DNA of 64,000 nucleotides from Variovorax sp. CF079. GTDB lineage: Bacteria > Pseudomonadota > Gammaproteobacteria > Burkholderiales > Burkholderiaceae_C. Shown in pieces: positions 1 to 9,338 of this stretch; the first letter of the stretch is position 1, and each line of letters begins with the position of its first letter. The stretch spans positions 62,001 to 126,000 of the forward strand of contig NZ_FMZU01000008.1 in NCBI RefSeq assembly GCF_900101545.1, read 5' to 3'. Below the pieces are notes generated by a model. That model worked only from the letters and a program-made list of their open reading frames with translations. It had not been told where the DNA came from and searched no databases. The translations under genes were made by a program, and so were the position numbers.

Positions 1-314
1 GCGATGTACTCGTGCACGCCGAAGATCTCCTGGATCACGAGCACCACCGGCAGACCGGTCTTGCCGGCCGGTGCAGCCGCATAGCCCGGTACGTCGAAGC
101 CGTTGACGTTGTACTTGATGGGGCCGGCCTTGAGGCCGTCGGCCGGAGTCTTGATCGCGGTCTGCGCAGCGATGGGCAGCGTGGCGGCCGCGTAGCCGAC
201 GCCGATCGCAGCTTTCAGCGCAGTGCGGCGCGTGGCGCCCTGTTCCGTGCTTTCGCCGGGGCGAAGCGAATCGAATTCGGCTTTCAGCTCGGAACCCGTA
301 TCGAATTGAGGCAT
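1..314 (-). CDS. Dienelactone hydrolase family protein, exported (3' part missing)
   Basis: Only the first 104 codons are present; the gene runs off the left edge. The start is the ATG at 314, preceded by GGAG about 11 nt upstream. Residues 28-51 look like a Tat-type signal (T-R29-R30-T-A-L-K followed by an Ala-rich hydrophobic stretch). The following segment is the beginning of an alpha/beta-hydrolase domain with the phrase VVLVIQEIFGVHEYI, whose Glu matches the conserved Glu of dienelactone hydrolases. The family hydrolyses dienelactones or related esters; the substrate here is unknown. The catalytic Cys/Asp/His lie outside the window. It is the next gene downstream of the glutamate-binding protein gene, on the same strand. 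Confidence 0.75.
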   Translation of the reverse strand, partial: MPQFDTGSELKAEFDSLRPGESTEQGATRRTALKAAIGVGYAAATLPIAAQTAIKTPADGLKAGPIKYNVNGFDVPGYAAAPAGKTGLPVVLVIQEIFGVHEYI

Positions 315-443
315 GTCGTATTACTCCAGTTGATCGACGGACAAAGAAGGCGCAGCTGCGAAGCGCACGCCGCAATGTAGGCGATCAGGGCGGAGAATGC
401 GCCCGCGAGGTTGCGTGCTCCGCCGGAGGCGCGCCTCAACCCG

Positions 444-1328
444 TCAGGTCGCTGGCTTGTCGCTCGGAGTTTTGATGTTGTCGCGCAGCTGCGGGCTCAT
501 CGGCAGGTTGAGCGGCGCGTTCTTCGGCGCGATCGGCGACATGAACCACTTGTTGTACATCTTCTCGAACTCGCCGCTCTTCATGAGGCCGACGATGGTG
601 TCGTCCACCACCTTCTTGAAGGCCGCGTCGTCCTTGGGCAGCATGCAGGCGTAGGGCTCGACCTGCAGCGCATCGCCGACCACTTCGAATTCGGCCGGGT
701 TCTTGGCGTTGGCGATCAGGCCGAAGAGCAAGATGTCGTCCATCGCGAAAGCCACCGCGCGGTCGCTCTCGACCAGCAGGAAAGCGTCGGCATGATCCTT
801 GCCGAGCACGATGTCCATGTCGAGACTCTTCTCGGTGTTGTACTTGCGCATGACCAGCGCGTTGGTGGTGCCGGTGGTGCTGGCCACCGTCTTCTTCGCG
901 AGGTCGGCGTAGTTCTTGATCTTGGACGACTTCTTCGTCAGCAGGCGCGTGCCGGTGTAGAAGTGGTTGATGGCGAAGGACACGTCCTTGCCGCGCGCGC
1001 TGTTGTTGGTGGTCGAGCCGCACTCCAGGTCGATGGTGCCGTTCTGGATCAGCGGGATCCGGTTCTGCGAGGTCACCGGCATCAGCGCCACCTGCAGGTT
1101 CGGCTTGTTGAGCTTCTTCTTCACCGCCTCGACCACCGCGTTGGACAGCTCGACCGAGAAGCCGATCGGCTTGTTCGGGCCGTCGAGATAGCTGAAGGGC
1201 ACCGAAGACTCGCGGTAGGCCAGCGTGATCTTGCCGGACTCGGCGATCTTGGCCAGGGTGTCGGCGGCTTGCGCGCCCGTCGCGGCAACGGTGAGCAGAA
1301 CGGCGGCCATCAATGCGGAAAGTTTCAT
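444..1328 (-). CDS. gltI: Glutamate/aspartate ABC transporter periplasmic binding protein
   Basis: 294 residues, the usual length for GltI-type solute-binding proteins. Residues 1-21 form a Sec signal peptide ending AQA before ADTL. The mature part is a family 3 periplasmic binding fold: an opening segment with KITLAYRESSVPFSYLDG, the DLECGSTTN motif typical of the glutamate/aspartate subgroup, and a second conserved Cys in PYACMLPK that could pair with the first. It would deliver acidic amino acids to an inner-membrane permease. No permease or ATPase gene is next to it in this window, so it is either an orphan binding protein or its partners lie elsewhere. It is divergent from the DadA-like gene across 224 bp. 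The gene name rests on family resemblance only. Confidence 0.85.
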   Translation of the reverse strand: MKLSALMAAVLLTVAATGAQAADTLAKIAESGKITLAYRESSVPFSYLDGPNKPIGFSVELSNAVVEAVKKKLNKPNLQVALMPVTSQNRIPLIQNGTIDLECGSTTNNSARGKDVSFAINHFYTGTRLLTKKSSKIKNYADLAKKTVASTTGTTNALVMRKYNTEKSLDMDIVLGKDHADAFLLVESDRAVAFAMDDILLFGLIANAKNPAEFEVVGDALQVEPYACMLPKDDAAFKKVVDDTIVGLMKSGEFEKMYNKWFMSPIAPKNAPLNLPMSPQLRDNIKTPSDKPAT

Positions 1329-1552
1329 GCGAGCCCTTTCGGTGGATATGGAATGTGTTGCGGAGTGTAGGAACGATTCATGCGCCGGTCACAATTCCTT
1401 TTGCGCCCATGGCCATGACCAAAAGTTATGGGCAGCCACCGGAGGGCATGAGCTTTGGCTATGGCCCGCGGCGGTTTTGGCATTTCACGCTCGAGCGATG
1501 CGGCCCTAGAGTCTTTCGCATCCAACAACAAGCAGCGACAGGAAGGAGCGTC

Positions 1553-2761
1553 ATGCATGTGTGCGTGCTGGGTGCCGGCATCGTGGGCCTGGCCACGGCC
1601 TGGCAATTGAACCGGCAGGGCTTCGAGGTGAGCGTGATCGATCGCGCCGCGCCGGGCGCCGGTGCGAGCGGCGGCAACGGCGCCCAGCTGAGCTATTCGT
1701 ATGTGCAGCCGCTGGCCGACCCCTCGATCTGGAAGCAGCTGCCCAAGCTCCTGCTCTCGCCCTCCTCCCCGCTCAAGCTGCGGCCGCAGCTCGACCCCCT
1801 GCAGTGGCGCTGGGGCCTGGCCTTCCTGGCGGCCTGCAACGCCCGGACCTCGCGCGGCACGACGATGCGCCTGCTCGCGCTCGCCGCGGAGAGCCGCCGC
1901 GCCTTCGAGCAGATGCTGGCCGACGTGGCGCCCGACTGCGACTTCTCCGCCACCGGCAAGCTGGTGCTCTACGCGAGCGCCGGCGCGCTCGAAGGCGCGC
2001 GCCGGCAACTCGAACTGCAGCAGGCGATGGGCAGCGAACAGCGCCTCGTCACGCCCGAGGAGTGCATCGCGATCGAGCCCGCGCTGGCCGGCTACCGCGC
2101 CCGGATGGCCGGCGCCATCCACACGCCGAGCGAGTGCGCCGCGGACTGCCTCAAGGTCTGCATCGCACTCGAGCGCGCGCTGCGCGCGCGCGGCGTGCGC
2201 TTCGTGCTCGATTGCGAAGTGCGCGGCTTCGATGTCCGCAACGACCGCGTGACCGCGGTGCAGACCGGCGCCGGCGACGTGGAAGCCGATGCCTTCGTCA
2301 TGGCACTGGGCGCGGCATCGCACCGGCTTGGGCGCCAGTTGGGCGCCTACCTACCGGTCTATCCGCTCAAGGGCTACAGCATCACGGTCGACGTCGATCC
2401 GGCGCCCGGCGCCGCGCCGCGGGTGAGCGTGACCGACAGCGCACGCAAGGTGGTGTTCGCGCGCATCGGGTCGCGCTTGCGGGTGGCGGGCATGGCCGAG
2501 CTCGTGGGGCACGATGCGAGCATCCCCGCCACGCGCATCGAGACGCTGGCCGAGGCGACGCGCGCCGTGTTCCCGCAGGCGAGCCGCTTCGAGGTACTGC
2601 ATCCCTGGACCGGCATGCGCCCGGCCACGCCGACCGGCGTGCCGATCATCGGCCGCCTGGCGGGCGCCCCGTCCAACATGCTGTTCAACACCGGGCACGG
2701 GGCGCTGGGCTTCACGCTGGCTTTCGGTTCGGCGCAGCGCGTCGCGCAAAGCCTCGTCTAA
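1553..2761 (+). CDS. D-amino acid dehydrogenase (DadA-like FAD oxidoreductase)
   Basis: 402 residues. The start at 1553 is chosen because GGAAGGAG lies just upstream and the protein then begins directly with the FAD-binding beta-alpha-beta motif GAGIVGLATAWQL; an in-frame open extension upstream lacks a Shine-Dalgarno site. The DAO fold is complete, including the ERALRARGV segment and a C-terminal FAD contact region WTGMRPATPTGVPIIG followed by NTGHGALGFTLAFGSA. The family oxidises D-amino acids to 2-oxo acids and passes electrons to the respiratory chain. The stop overlaps the convergent LysR gene by 4 bases. Neighbours (acidic amino-acid binding protein, LysR of NocR/OccR type, M20 carboxypeptidase) suggest amino-acid or opine-like substrates, but this is inference. 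Confidence 0.85.
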   Translation: MHVCVLGAGIVGLATAWQLNRQGFEVSVIDRAAPGAGASGGNGAQLSYSYVQPLADPSIWKQLPKLLLSPSSPLKLRPQLDPLQWRWGLAFLAACNARTSRGTTMRLLALAAESRRAFEQMLADVAPDCDFSATGKLVLYASAGALEGARRQLELQQAMGSEQRLVTPEECIAIEPALAGYRARMAGAIHTPSECAADCLKVCIALERALRARGVRFVLDCEVRGFDVRNDRVTAVQTGAGDVEADAFVMALGAASHRLGRQLGAYLPVYPLKGYSITVDVDPAPGAAPRVSVTDSARKVVFARIGSRLRVAGMAELVGHDASIPATRIETLAEATRAVFPQASRFEVLHPWTGMRPATPTGVPIIGRLAGAPSNMLFNTGHGALGFTLAFGSAQRVAQSLV

Positions 2762-3660
2762 GCCATTCCTTCGATCGCCTCGCGCATGCAGCGCGTGATG
2801 CCGCGCACCGCCACCGAGTCGGGCTTGCCGGCAAAGCGCAGCGCGCGAATCGGCACCGGGATGTGCGGCTCCAGCGTCAGCACGTCGACCTTGGTGCGAT
2901 CGGCCGAGTTCGCCGTGCAGCCGTCGACCAGCGCGACCCCGAGCCCGTGGTGCGCCATCGCCAGCGCCGCGTGGTAGGTCTGCACCGTGACCACCGCCTG
3001 CTGGAAGCCCACGCCGGCCTGCCGGCAGGCCTGGCTCAGGCTGGTGCCGACGGGATCGCGGCTGTCCAGCCCGACCACCGGCAGGTTCACCAGGTCGTGC
3101 AGCGCCGCCGAGCCGTTGCGCACCAGCGCGCGCGGCAGCATGCCCTTGGGCGCGATGCACACCATGCGGCTGTCCGCCAGCGTCTCCTGCGTGAGCGAGG
3201 GATGGACCGCGGGACTGAAGGCGAAGCCCACGTCGGCCTCCTGCAGCAGCAGGGCCGACATGATCTGCGGCGAATGCAGCGACTCCACCGTGACGGCGAT
3301 GCCCGGGTGCTTCTGGCGGAAGCTCTTGAGCGCGCGCGGCAGCACCTCGTAGCTGAGCGCGAGCACGGTGAGGATGCGCAGCTCGCCCACGTCGCTGGCG
3401 CTGCGCAGGTTGGCGGCCAGCCGCTGTACCTCGTCGAGCTGCGCGAACAGGCGCTCGATGTGCGGATAGAGCGCCAGCGCCTCGGTGGTCGGCGTGAGCC
3501 GCCCCTTGGCGCGCTGGAACAGCGAGAAGCCGAGCTGGATCTCGGCATGCTGCAGCGTGCGGCTGACCGCCGGCTGCGTGATGTTGATGAGCCGCGCCGC
3601 CGCGCTCACGCTGCCGGTGAGCATGATGGCGTTGAAGACTTCGATATGGCGCAGGCGCAT
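2758..3660 (-). CDS. LysR-type transcriptional regulator (NocR/OccR-like)
   Basis: 300 residues from the ATG at 3660; an in-frame ATG four codons upstream would give MRPAMRLRH, but family members begin at MRLRHIEVF. The N-terminal winged helix-turn-helix (about residues 5-62) contains GSVSAAARLINITQPAVSRTLQHAE, close to the opine/arginine regulators NocR and OccR. The remainder is a LysR substrate-binding domain. Its 3' end overlaps the convergent dadA-like gene by 4 bp, and it starts 22 bp after the stop of the M20 peptidase gene on the same strand, so the two may be co-transcribed. Likely targets are the neighbouring amino-acid genes, but no operator was proven. Confidence 0.9.
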   Translation of the reverse strand: MRLRHIEVFNAIMLTGSVSAAARLINITQPAVSRTLQHAEIQLGFSLFQRAKGRLTPTTEALALYPHIERLFAQLDEVQRLAANLRSASDVGELRILTVLALSYEVLPRALKSFRQKHPGIAVTVESLHSPQIMSALLLQEADVGFAFSPAVHPSLTQETLADSRMVCIAPKGMLPRALVRNGSAALHDLVNLPVVGLDSRDPVGTSLSQACRQAGVGFQQAVVTVQTYHAALAMAHHGLGVALVDGCTANSADRTKVDVLTLEPHIPVPIRALRFAGKPDSVAVRGITRCMREAIEGMA

Positions 3661-3682
3661 CGCGGGACGCAATAGCCGGCCG

Positions 3683-4969
3683 TTAGTGGTCGACCTTGCC
3701 GCGCGAGATGTCCATGACCATGCGTGCCGCGAGGTAGAGCCGCGGCTCGATCGAATCGATCAGCACGTATTCGGCATCGGCCGAGTGCGCGCCGAAGCCC
3801 TGCAGGCCGAAGCGCTCGACCACCGGCGCCTTCGTCTTCAGCGCGGCGAAGGCGGCATCGGTGCCGCCGCCGGCCACCTTGTCGTCGGCGCCCAGCTCGC
3901 GGCCGAACTCCTTGTAGACCTGCTGCGCATGGCTGGCCAGCGCACGCGAGGCGTCGGTGGCCTCCAGCGGCGGGCGGCGGCGCTCGAACTTCATCTCGAC
4001 CTTGGCTTCGGGAATGAGCTGCTTCTTCACGCGCTCCTGCACCTGCTTTTCGATGCGGTCGTAGTCGCCGACCTTCAGCACGCGCACGTCGGCACCGGCG
4101 CTGGCCGCGGCCGGGATCACGTTGCGGTTGCTGCCCGACTTGGAGATGGTCCAATTCATCTTGAGGCCGGTGGCCGGGTCGGACAGGTCACGCATCTGCA
4201 GGATCTGGTGCGAGAGCTCGTAGAGCGCGTTCACGCCGAGCTCGGGCGCCGAGCCCGCGTGCGAAGCCTTGCCCGTGACGTTGAGCGAGACCGAGGCGAT
4301 GCCCGCGGTGGCGAGCGAGAGCTTGTCTTCCTTGACGGAGGCGCCTTCGTAGGACATCACCACGTCGTGCTCGCCGCCCAATCGGGTGATGAGGTTGCGC
4401 GAACCGGGCGAGCTGATCTCCTCGTCGCCATTGATCAGCACGGTGAGCGTGCCGTACTCCTTGAAGTCCAGCGCCTTGAGCAGGGCGACGGTGTGCGTGA
4501 TGACTGCCACGCCCTGCTTGTCGTCGGCAATGCCGAGGCCGTAGGCCTTGTCGCCTTCGATGCGGAAGGGCTGCTTGGCGAGCATGCCGATCTGGTAGAC
4601 CGTGTCCATGTGCGCGATCAGCATGATCTTCTTGCTGCCGGTGCCCTTCCAGGTGGCGCGCACGACCTTGCCGATCTTCTCGGGCGTGTCTTCCATGCGG
4701 TAGGCATCGGCCGTCGGGTCGATCAGCTCGACCTGGCCGCCGAGCGCCTTGAACTTGTCGGCGATCAGGTTGGCGATCTTGTCCAGGCCTTCGAGGTCGC
4801 GGCTGCCGGACTCGATCGAGACCAACTGCTTCAGCGTTTCGAGCAGAGCGGGTTTTTCCTTGGCCGCCAGCGCGGCGATGCGCTCGTCGGGTGCGGCCGA
4901 GGCGACACCGAACCAAGCGGCACAGACGGTGCCGATGACGAAGGCATGCAGATGACGCGGGAGTTTCAT
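3683..4969 (-). CDS. Exported M20 family metallo-carboxypeptidase (glutamate carboxypeptidase-like)
   Basis: 428 residues from the ATG at 4969, which has GGAAAG about 5 nt upstream; longer starts would put polar residues ahead of the signal peptide. Residues 1-25 are a Sec signal ending in ASA before APDE. The M20 di-zinc ligands are visible in order: His in LIAHMDTVY, Asp in GIADDKQG, the Glu pair in INGDEEISS, and the late His in GFGAHSADAEY. The central dimerisation domain carries GKASHAGSAPELGVNAL. The protein resembles carboxypeptidase G2 (hydrolysis of C-terminal glutamate from folates or peptides). It would act in the periplasm and could feed the glutamate-binding protein and DadA-like enzyme nearby; the substrate is not established. 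Confidence 0.88.
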   Translation of the reverse strand: MKLPRHLHAFVIGTVCAAWFGVASAAPDERIAALAAKEKPALLETLKQLVSIESGSRDLEGLDKIANLIADKFKALGGQVELIDPTADAYRMEDTPEKIGKVVRATWKGTGSKKIMLIAHMDTVYQIGMLAKQPFRIEGDKAYGLGIADDKQGVAVITHTVALLKALDFKEYGTLTVLINGDEEISSPGSRNLITRLGGEHDVVMSYEGASVKEDKLSLATAGIASVSLNVTGKASHAGSAPELGVNALYELSHQILQMRDLSDPATGLKMNWTISKSGSNRNVIPAAASAGADVRVLKVGDYDRIEKQVQERVKKQLIPEAKVEMKFERRRPPLEATDASRALASHAQQVYKEFGRELGADDKVAGGGTDAAFAALKTKAPVVERFGLQGFGAHSADAEYVLIDSIEPRLYLAARMVMDISRGKVDH

Positions 4970-4994
4970 TCTTCTTTCCTTGAGTTGTCGTTCG

Positions 4995-7787
4995 TCAATG
5001 CGCCTTGTCCCAGTTGGGACCAAAGCCGATTTCGGCCAGCAACGGGACCTTGAGCTCCGCCACGCCGGCCATGAGTCGCGGGATCTCGGTGCGGACCCAC
5101 TCGACTTCGTCTTCGGGCACTTCGAACACCAGTTCGTCGTGCACCTGCATGATCATCTTCGTGCGGCGCTTTTCGGCATCGAGCACCTCCTGCACCTTCA
5201 CCATGCTGAGCTTGATCAGGTCGGCCGCGGTGCCCTGCATCGGCGCGTTGATCGCCGCGCGCTCCGCCCCGCCGCGCCGCGGGCCGTTGGGCGAATTGAT
5301 CTCGGGCAGATAAAGGCGGCGGCCGAACACAGTCTCGACATAGCCCTTCTGCTTGGCCAGCGCCTTGGTCTCGTCCATGTAGATCTTCACGCCGGGATAA
5401 CGCGCGAAATAGCGGTCGATGTAGGAGGCCGCGGCCTTGGTCTCGATGCCCAGATTGCGCGCGAGGCCGAAGCTGCTCATGCCGTAGATCAGCCCGAAGT
5501 TGATGACCTTCGCATAGCGGCGCTGCTCGCTCGAAACCTGCTCCACCGCCACGCCGAAGACTTCGGCCGCGGTCGCGCGGTGCACGTCGATGCCTTCGGT
5601 GAAGGCGCGCAAGAGCGACTCGTCGCCACTGATGTGAGCCATGATGCGCAGCTCGATCTGCGAATAGTCGGAGCTCGCGATCACGCTGCCGGCAGGCGCC
5701 ACGAAGGCCTCGCGCACGCGGCGGCCCTCGGCGGTGCGGATCGGGATGTTCTGCAGGTTGGGGTCGTTGCTCGACAGCCGCCCGGTCACCGCGACCGCCT
5801 GCGCATAGTGCGTGTGGACGCGGCCCGAGCGCGGGTTCGCCAGTTGCCCGAGCTTGTCGGTATAGGTGCCCTTGAGCTTCGAGAGGCCGCGGTGCTCCAG
5901 GATCTTGGCCGGCAGCGGGAAGTCTTCGGCCAGTTTTTCGAGCACCTCTTCGTCGGTGCTCGGTGCGCCGCTCGGCGTCTTCTTGACCACCGGCAGACCC
6001 AGCTTGGTGAAGAAGACCTCGCCGATCTGCTTGGGCGAACCGAGGTTGAAGGGCTGGCCCGCAAGCTCGTAGGCCTCCTGCTCCAGCGCCATGATCCGCT
6101 TGCCGAGCTCGTTGCTCTGCGCGGCCAGCGTGGGTGCGTCGATCAGCACGCCGTTGCGCTCGACGCGGTAGAGCGCTTCGCTGGACGCCATCTCCAGCTC
6201 GTAGATGTAGCGCAGCTTCTCGTCGGCCTCGAGCTTGGGCCACAGCGCGAGGTGCACGTCCAGCGTCTGATCGGAGTCTTCGCACGAGTACTCGGCGGCC
6301 TTCTCGATCGAAACCTGGCTGAACGGGATCTGGTGCGCGCCCTTGCCGCAGAGGTCTTCGTAGTCGATGCCAGTGCGGCCCAGGTGCCGCTCGGCCAGGC
6401 TGGCCAGGCCGTGCGGCTTGTGCACTTCGAGCACGTAGCTCTGCAGCATGGTGTCGTGCGCGTAGCCCTGCACCTCGATGCCGTGGTTGGCGAACACGTG
6501 GCGGTCGTACTTGATGTGCTGCCCGAGCTTCTTCTTCGTGCCGTCCTCGAGCCAGGGCTTGAGCTTCGCGAGCACCTCGTCGCGCGGCAGCTGAGCCGGC
6601 GCATCGGGGTAGTTGTGGGCCACCGGAATATAGGCCGCCTCGCCGGGCTTCACGCTGAAGCTGATGCCGACGATCTCGGCGCGCATCTCGTCGAGCGAGT
6701 TGGTTTCAGTGTCGATCGCGACCAACTCGGCCGCCTGGAGCTTCGCGAGCCAGGCGTCGAAGGCCTCCCAGTTCATGACCGTGTCGTAGGCCAGGTTGGT
6801 GGCCTTCGCCGCGGCCTCGAAGCCCGGTTCGTCGAACAGGCCGGTGCCGCCTTCGGGGCCTTTTTTCTTCTTGTTCTCCTCGATCAGCTCGGGCGAGACC
6901 TCGTGCGCTTCCAGCGTCTTCACCAGGCTCTTGAAACCGTACTTCTCGTAGAAGCCCTTCAGCTCGTCGATCTGCTGGGGGCCGATGGCGATGCCGGCCA
7001 GCGAAGGCAGGCCGCTCACGTGGCCATCGAGCTCGCAGTCGGTACGGATGGTCACGAGGCGCTTGCCTTGCGGAAGCCAGTCGAGCGCCTTGCGCAGGTT
7101 CTCGCCGGCCTGGCCCTTCACCTCGCCGGCGCGGGCGATCAGCGCATCGAGCGAGCCGTATTCGAGCAGCCATTTGGCGGCAGTCTTCGGGCCGACCTTC
7201 TCCACGCCGGGCACGTTGTCGACGCTGTCGCCCACCAGGGTCTGGTAGTCGATCATCAGGGTCGGCGGCACGCCGAATTCGGCCGTCACGCCCGCCACGT
7301 CGCGCTTCTTGCCGTTCATGGTGTCGATGATGGTGACGTGCTCGTCGACCAGCTGGCTCAGGTCCTTGTCGCCGCTGGAGACGATCACCTCGATGCCCTG
7401 GTTGGCCGCGGTGCGGGCCAGGGTGCCGATCACGTCGTCGGCCTCGATGTCGGGCACGCACAGCACCGGCCAGCCGAGCAGCTTGACCACCTGGTGGATC
7501 GGCTCGACCTGACTGCGCAGGTCGTCGGGCATCGGCGAGCGGTTGGCCTTGTATTGCGGATACCAGTCGTCGCGAAAGGTCTTTCCCGGCGCGTCGAACA
7601 CGCACGCTGCGTAGTCGGCCCGCACCTCGCGGCGCAGCGCCTGCATCATGTTGATCATTCCGCGGATGGCGCCCGTGGCCGGGCTGCCGGCATCGCCCGG
7701 CACGGCGCGCAAATCGGGCATCGCGTGGAAGGCGCGGTAGAGGTAGCTCGAACCATCGACGAGCAGCAACGTTTTCTTGTCGGTCAT
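4995..7787 (-). CDS. polA: DNA polymerase I
   Basis: 930 residues, close to E. coli PolA (928). The start at 7787 gives MTDKKTLLLVDGSSYLYRAFH, the canonical N-terminus of the 5'-3' exonuclease domain (roughly residues 1-290). The 3'-5' exonuclease domain (about 340-520) keeps its metal ligands in VAIDTETNSL and the distal YSCEDSDQ, so proofreading should be active. The polymerase domain contains motif A (SSDYSQIELRIMAH), the O-helix (RRYAKVINFGLIYGMSSFG) and motif C (MQVHDELVFEV). It fills gaps and removes primers in replication and repair. It is divergent from the DUF2782 gene (97 bp between starts); the M20 peptidase gene follows it on the same strand 25 bp downstream. Confidence 0.98.
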   Translation of the reverse strand: MTDKKTLLLVDGSSYLYRAFHAMPDLRAVPGDAGSPATGAIRGMINMMQALRREVRADYAACVFDAPGKTFRDDWYPQYKANRSPMPDDLRSQVEPIHQVVKLLGWPVLCVPDIEADDVIGTLARTAANQGIEVIVSSGDKDLSQLVDEHVTIIDTMNGKKRDVAGVTAEFGVPPTLMIDYQTLVGDSVDNVPGVEKVGPKTAAKWLLEYGSLDALIARAGEVKGQAGENLRKALDWLPQGKRLVTIRTDCELDGHVSGLPSLAGIAIGPQQIDELKGFYEKYGFKSLVKTLEAHEVSPELIEENKKKKGPEGGTGLFDEPGFEAAAKATNLAYDTVMNWEAFDAWLAKLQAAELVAIDTETNSLDEMRAEIVGISFSVKPGEAAYIPVAHNYPDAPAQLPRDEVLAKLKPWLEDGTKKKLGQHIKYDRHVFANHGIEVQGYAHDTMLQSYVLEVHKPHGLASLAERHLGRTGIDYEDLCGKGAHQIPFSQVSIEKAAEYSCEDSDQTLDVHLALWPKLEADEKLRYIYELEMASSEALYRVERNGVLIDAPTLAAQSNELGKRIMALEQEAYELAGQPFNLGSPKQIGEVFFTKLGLPVVKKTPSGAPSTDEEVLEKLAEDFPLPAKILEHRGLSKLKGTYTDKLGQLANPRSGRVHTHYAQAVAVTGRLSSNDPNLQNIPIRTAEGRRVREAFVAPAGSVIASSDYSQIELRIMAHISGDESLLRAFTEGIDVHRATAAEVFGVAVEQVSSEQRRYAKVINFGLIYGMSSFGLARNLGIETKAAASYIDRYFARYPGVKIYMDETKALAKQKGYVETVFGRRLYLPEINSPNGPRRGGAERAAINAPMQGTAADLIKLSMVKVQEVLDAEKRRTKMIMQVHDELVFEVPEDEVEWVRTEIPRLMAGVAELKVPLLAEIGFGPNWDKAH

Positions 7788-7884
7788 CGGAGCATTTTGC
7801 CGTGCCGCGCTCGGGCTTCCGCACGACGGCGAAGATCGCCGCCGGCTGACACCTGCCGCGAGGCCGGCGCCTACAATCCTCGTC

Positions 7885-8244
7885 ATGTCCTCCCCAACCC
7901 TTCTGCTCGTTCGCGGCGCCCTGACGGCCGCCCTGGCCTGCGCCGCACCGCTGGCCGCCGTTCACGCCCAAAGCGCGCCGCCGCCCGGCGCCCCGCAGGG
8001 CCAGGAACAGGCAGCATCGCCGCGCCAGAACCAGAAGATCGAGCACATCCACGTCGAAGACAGCGGCGCCGCGGTCGACGAAGTGCGCTACGGCGGACAG
8101 ACCCAGAGCATCACGGTGACGCCGAAGGCCAACGTGCCCTCCTACGAGGTGTTGCCGAACTACGGCGGGCGCGACCGCCAGGGCCAGTCCGAAACCGGCA
8201 CCGGCGGCAACGGCCCGCGGGTCTGGAACGTGCTCAAGTTCTGA
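7885..8244 (+). CDS. DUF2782 family exported protein
   Basis: 119 residues from the ATG at 7885. Residues 1-28 form a signal peptide (LLLVRGALTAALACAAPLAAVHA). The middle is Pro/Gln-rich, and the C-terminal half carries the conserved DUF2782 region: KIEHIHVEDSGAAVDEVRYGG, the segment QSITVTPKANVPSYEVLP and the ending PRVWNVLKF. The function is unknown; the position between polA and the homoserine kinase gene is what I would expect in related Burkholderiales. The homoserine kinase start lies 9 bp after its stop, so the two are probably co-transcribed. Confidence 0.85.
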   Translation: MSSPTLLLVRGALTAALACAAPLAAVHAQSAPPPGAPQGQEQAASPRQNQKIEHIHVEDSGAAVDEVRYGGQTQSITVTPKANVPSYEVLPNYGGRDRQGQSETGTGGNGPRVWNVLKF

Positions 8245-8253
8245 GCCCGGGCG

Positions 8254-9312
8254 GTGGCGGTCTTCACTGAAGTCGGGTTCGACGAAGCCGATGCGCTGGT
8301 GCAGCGCCTCGGCCTGGGCCCGCTCGCCTCGCTCAGAGGCATCGAGGGCGGCATCGAGAACACCAATTACTTCGCGAGCACCGCGTCGGGCGAGTTCGTC
8401 CTGACGCTGTTCGAGCGCCTGGGCGCCGAACAACTGCCTTACTACCTCTGCCTGATGAAGCATCTGGCGGCGCGCGGCATTCCGGTGCCGGAGCCGGTGG
8501 CCGACCCGGCCGTGGCGCCGCCCGACGGCCACGCGCTTTCCATCCCCGCCAATGCGCCCTGCGAGTTCCTGCACAAAGTGGCCGGCAAGCCGGCGGCTCT
8601 GGTGCAGCGGCTGCAGGGAAAGAGCGAACTGGCACCGACGGCCGCGCATTGCGCCGAGCTGGGCCGCCTGCTGGCGCGCATGCATTTTGCGGGTCGCGAC
8701 TTTCCGCGCATGCAGCCCAACCTGCGCGGCCTGCCCTGGTGGAACGACACCGCGCCGGTGGTCCTGCCCTACCTCGACGCTCCGCAAGCCGCGTTGCTGC
8801 AAAGCGAACTCGCGTACCAGAACCACGTCGCCCAATCCTCGGCCTACGCGGCCCTGCCGCGCGGGCCGGTGCATGCCGACCTGTTCCGCGACAACGCGAT
8901 GTTCGACACCGAAAGCGAGACGCCGCGCCTGACCGGCGTGTTCGACTTCTATTTCGCCGGCACCGACAGCTGGCTGTTCGACCTCGCCGTGTGCCTGAAC
9001 GACTGGGCCATCGACCTGCAGAGCGGCCGCCACGATGCGGCCCATGCCGACGCCCTGCTGGCTGCCTACGGCAGCGTGCGGCCGCTGACCGGAGCCGAGC
9101 GCGCCCTGCTGCCCGCCATGCTGCGCGCCGCGGCGCTGCGCTTCTGGATTTCGCGGCTGTGGGACTTCCACCTGCCACGGGAAGCGAGCATGCTCAAGGC
9201 CCATGACCCGACCCATTTCGAGCGTGTGCTGCGCGAACGCGTCCGTGCGCCGGCGGCACTGTTCTCCTCTTTCGAAGGCACGCGTCCGACTGCCGAGCCG
9301 CTGGCCGCCTGA
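8254..9312 (+). CDS. thrB: Homoserine kinase (choline-kinase-fold type)
   Basis: 352 residues, starting with GTG at 8254 (MAVFTEVGFDEADAL). This is the aminoglycoside/choline-kinase-fold homoserine kinase of proteobacteria rather than the GHMP type. Supporting motifs: IEGGIENTNYFAST near the N-terminus, the catalytic loop GPVHADLFRDNAMF (HxDxxxxN) around residues 206-219, and the metal-binding GVFDFYFAG about 20 residues later. It phosphorylates homoserine in threonine synthesis. It sits 9 bp behind the DUF2782 gene with no obvious strong ribosome-binding site, suggesting translational coupling. The GTG start is supported by homologue-like N-terminal sequence directly after it. Confidence 0.93.
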   Translation: MAVFTEVGFDEADALVQRLGLGPLASLRGIEGGIENTNYFASTASGEFVLTLFERLGAEQLPYYLCLMKHLAARGIPVPEPVADPAVAPPDGHALSIPANAPCEFLHKVAGKPAALVQRLQGKSELAPTAAHCAELGRLLARMHFAGRDFPRMQPNLRGLPWWNDTAPVVLPYLDAPQAALLQSELAYQNHVAQSSAYAALPRGPVHADLFRDNAMFDTESETPRLTGVFDFYFAGTDSWLFDLAVCLNDWAIDLQSGRHDAAHADALLAAYGSVRPLTGAERALLPAMLRAAALRFWISRLWDFHLPREASMLKAHDPTHFERVLRERVRAPAALFSSFEGTRPTAEPLAA

Positions 9313-9338
9313 GGGGCCTGTGTACGGGCCCTAATCCC

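Noticed and set aside
4980..8270. Very long open frame on the plus strand opposite polA
   Set aside because: It is the antisense shadow of polA in GC-rich DNA: low-complexity His/Arg/Val/Leu-rich translation, no family motif, and a convincing gene on the other strand.
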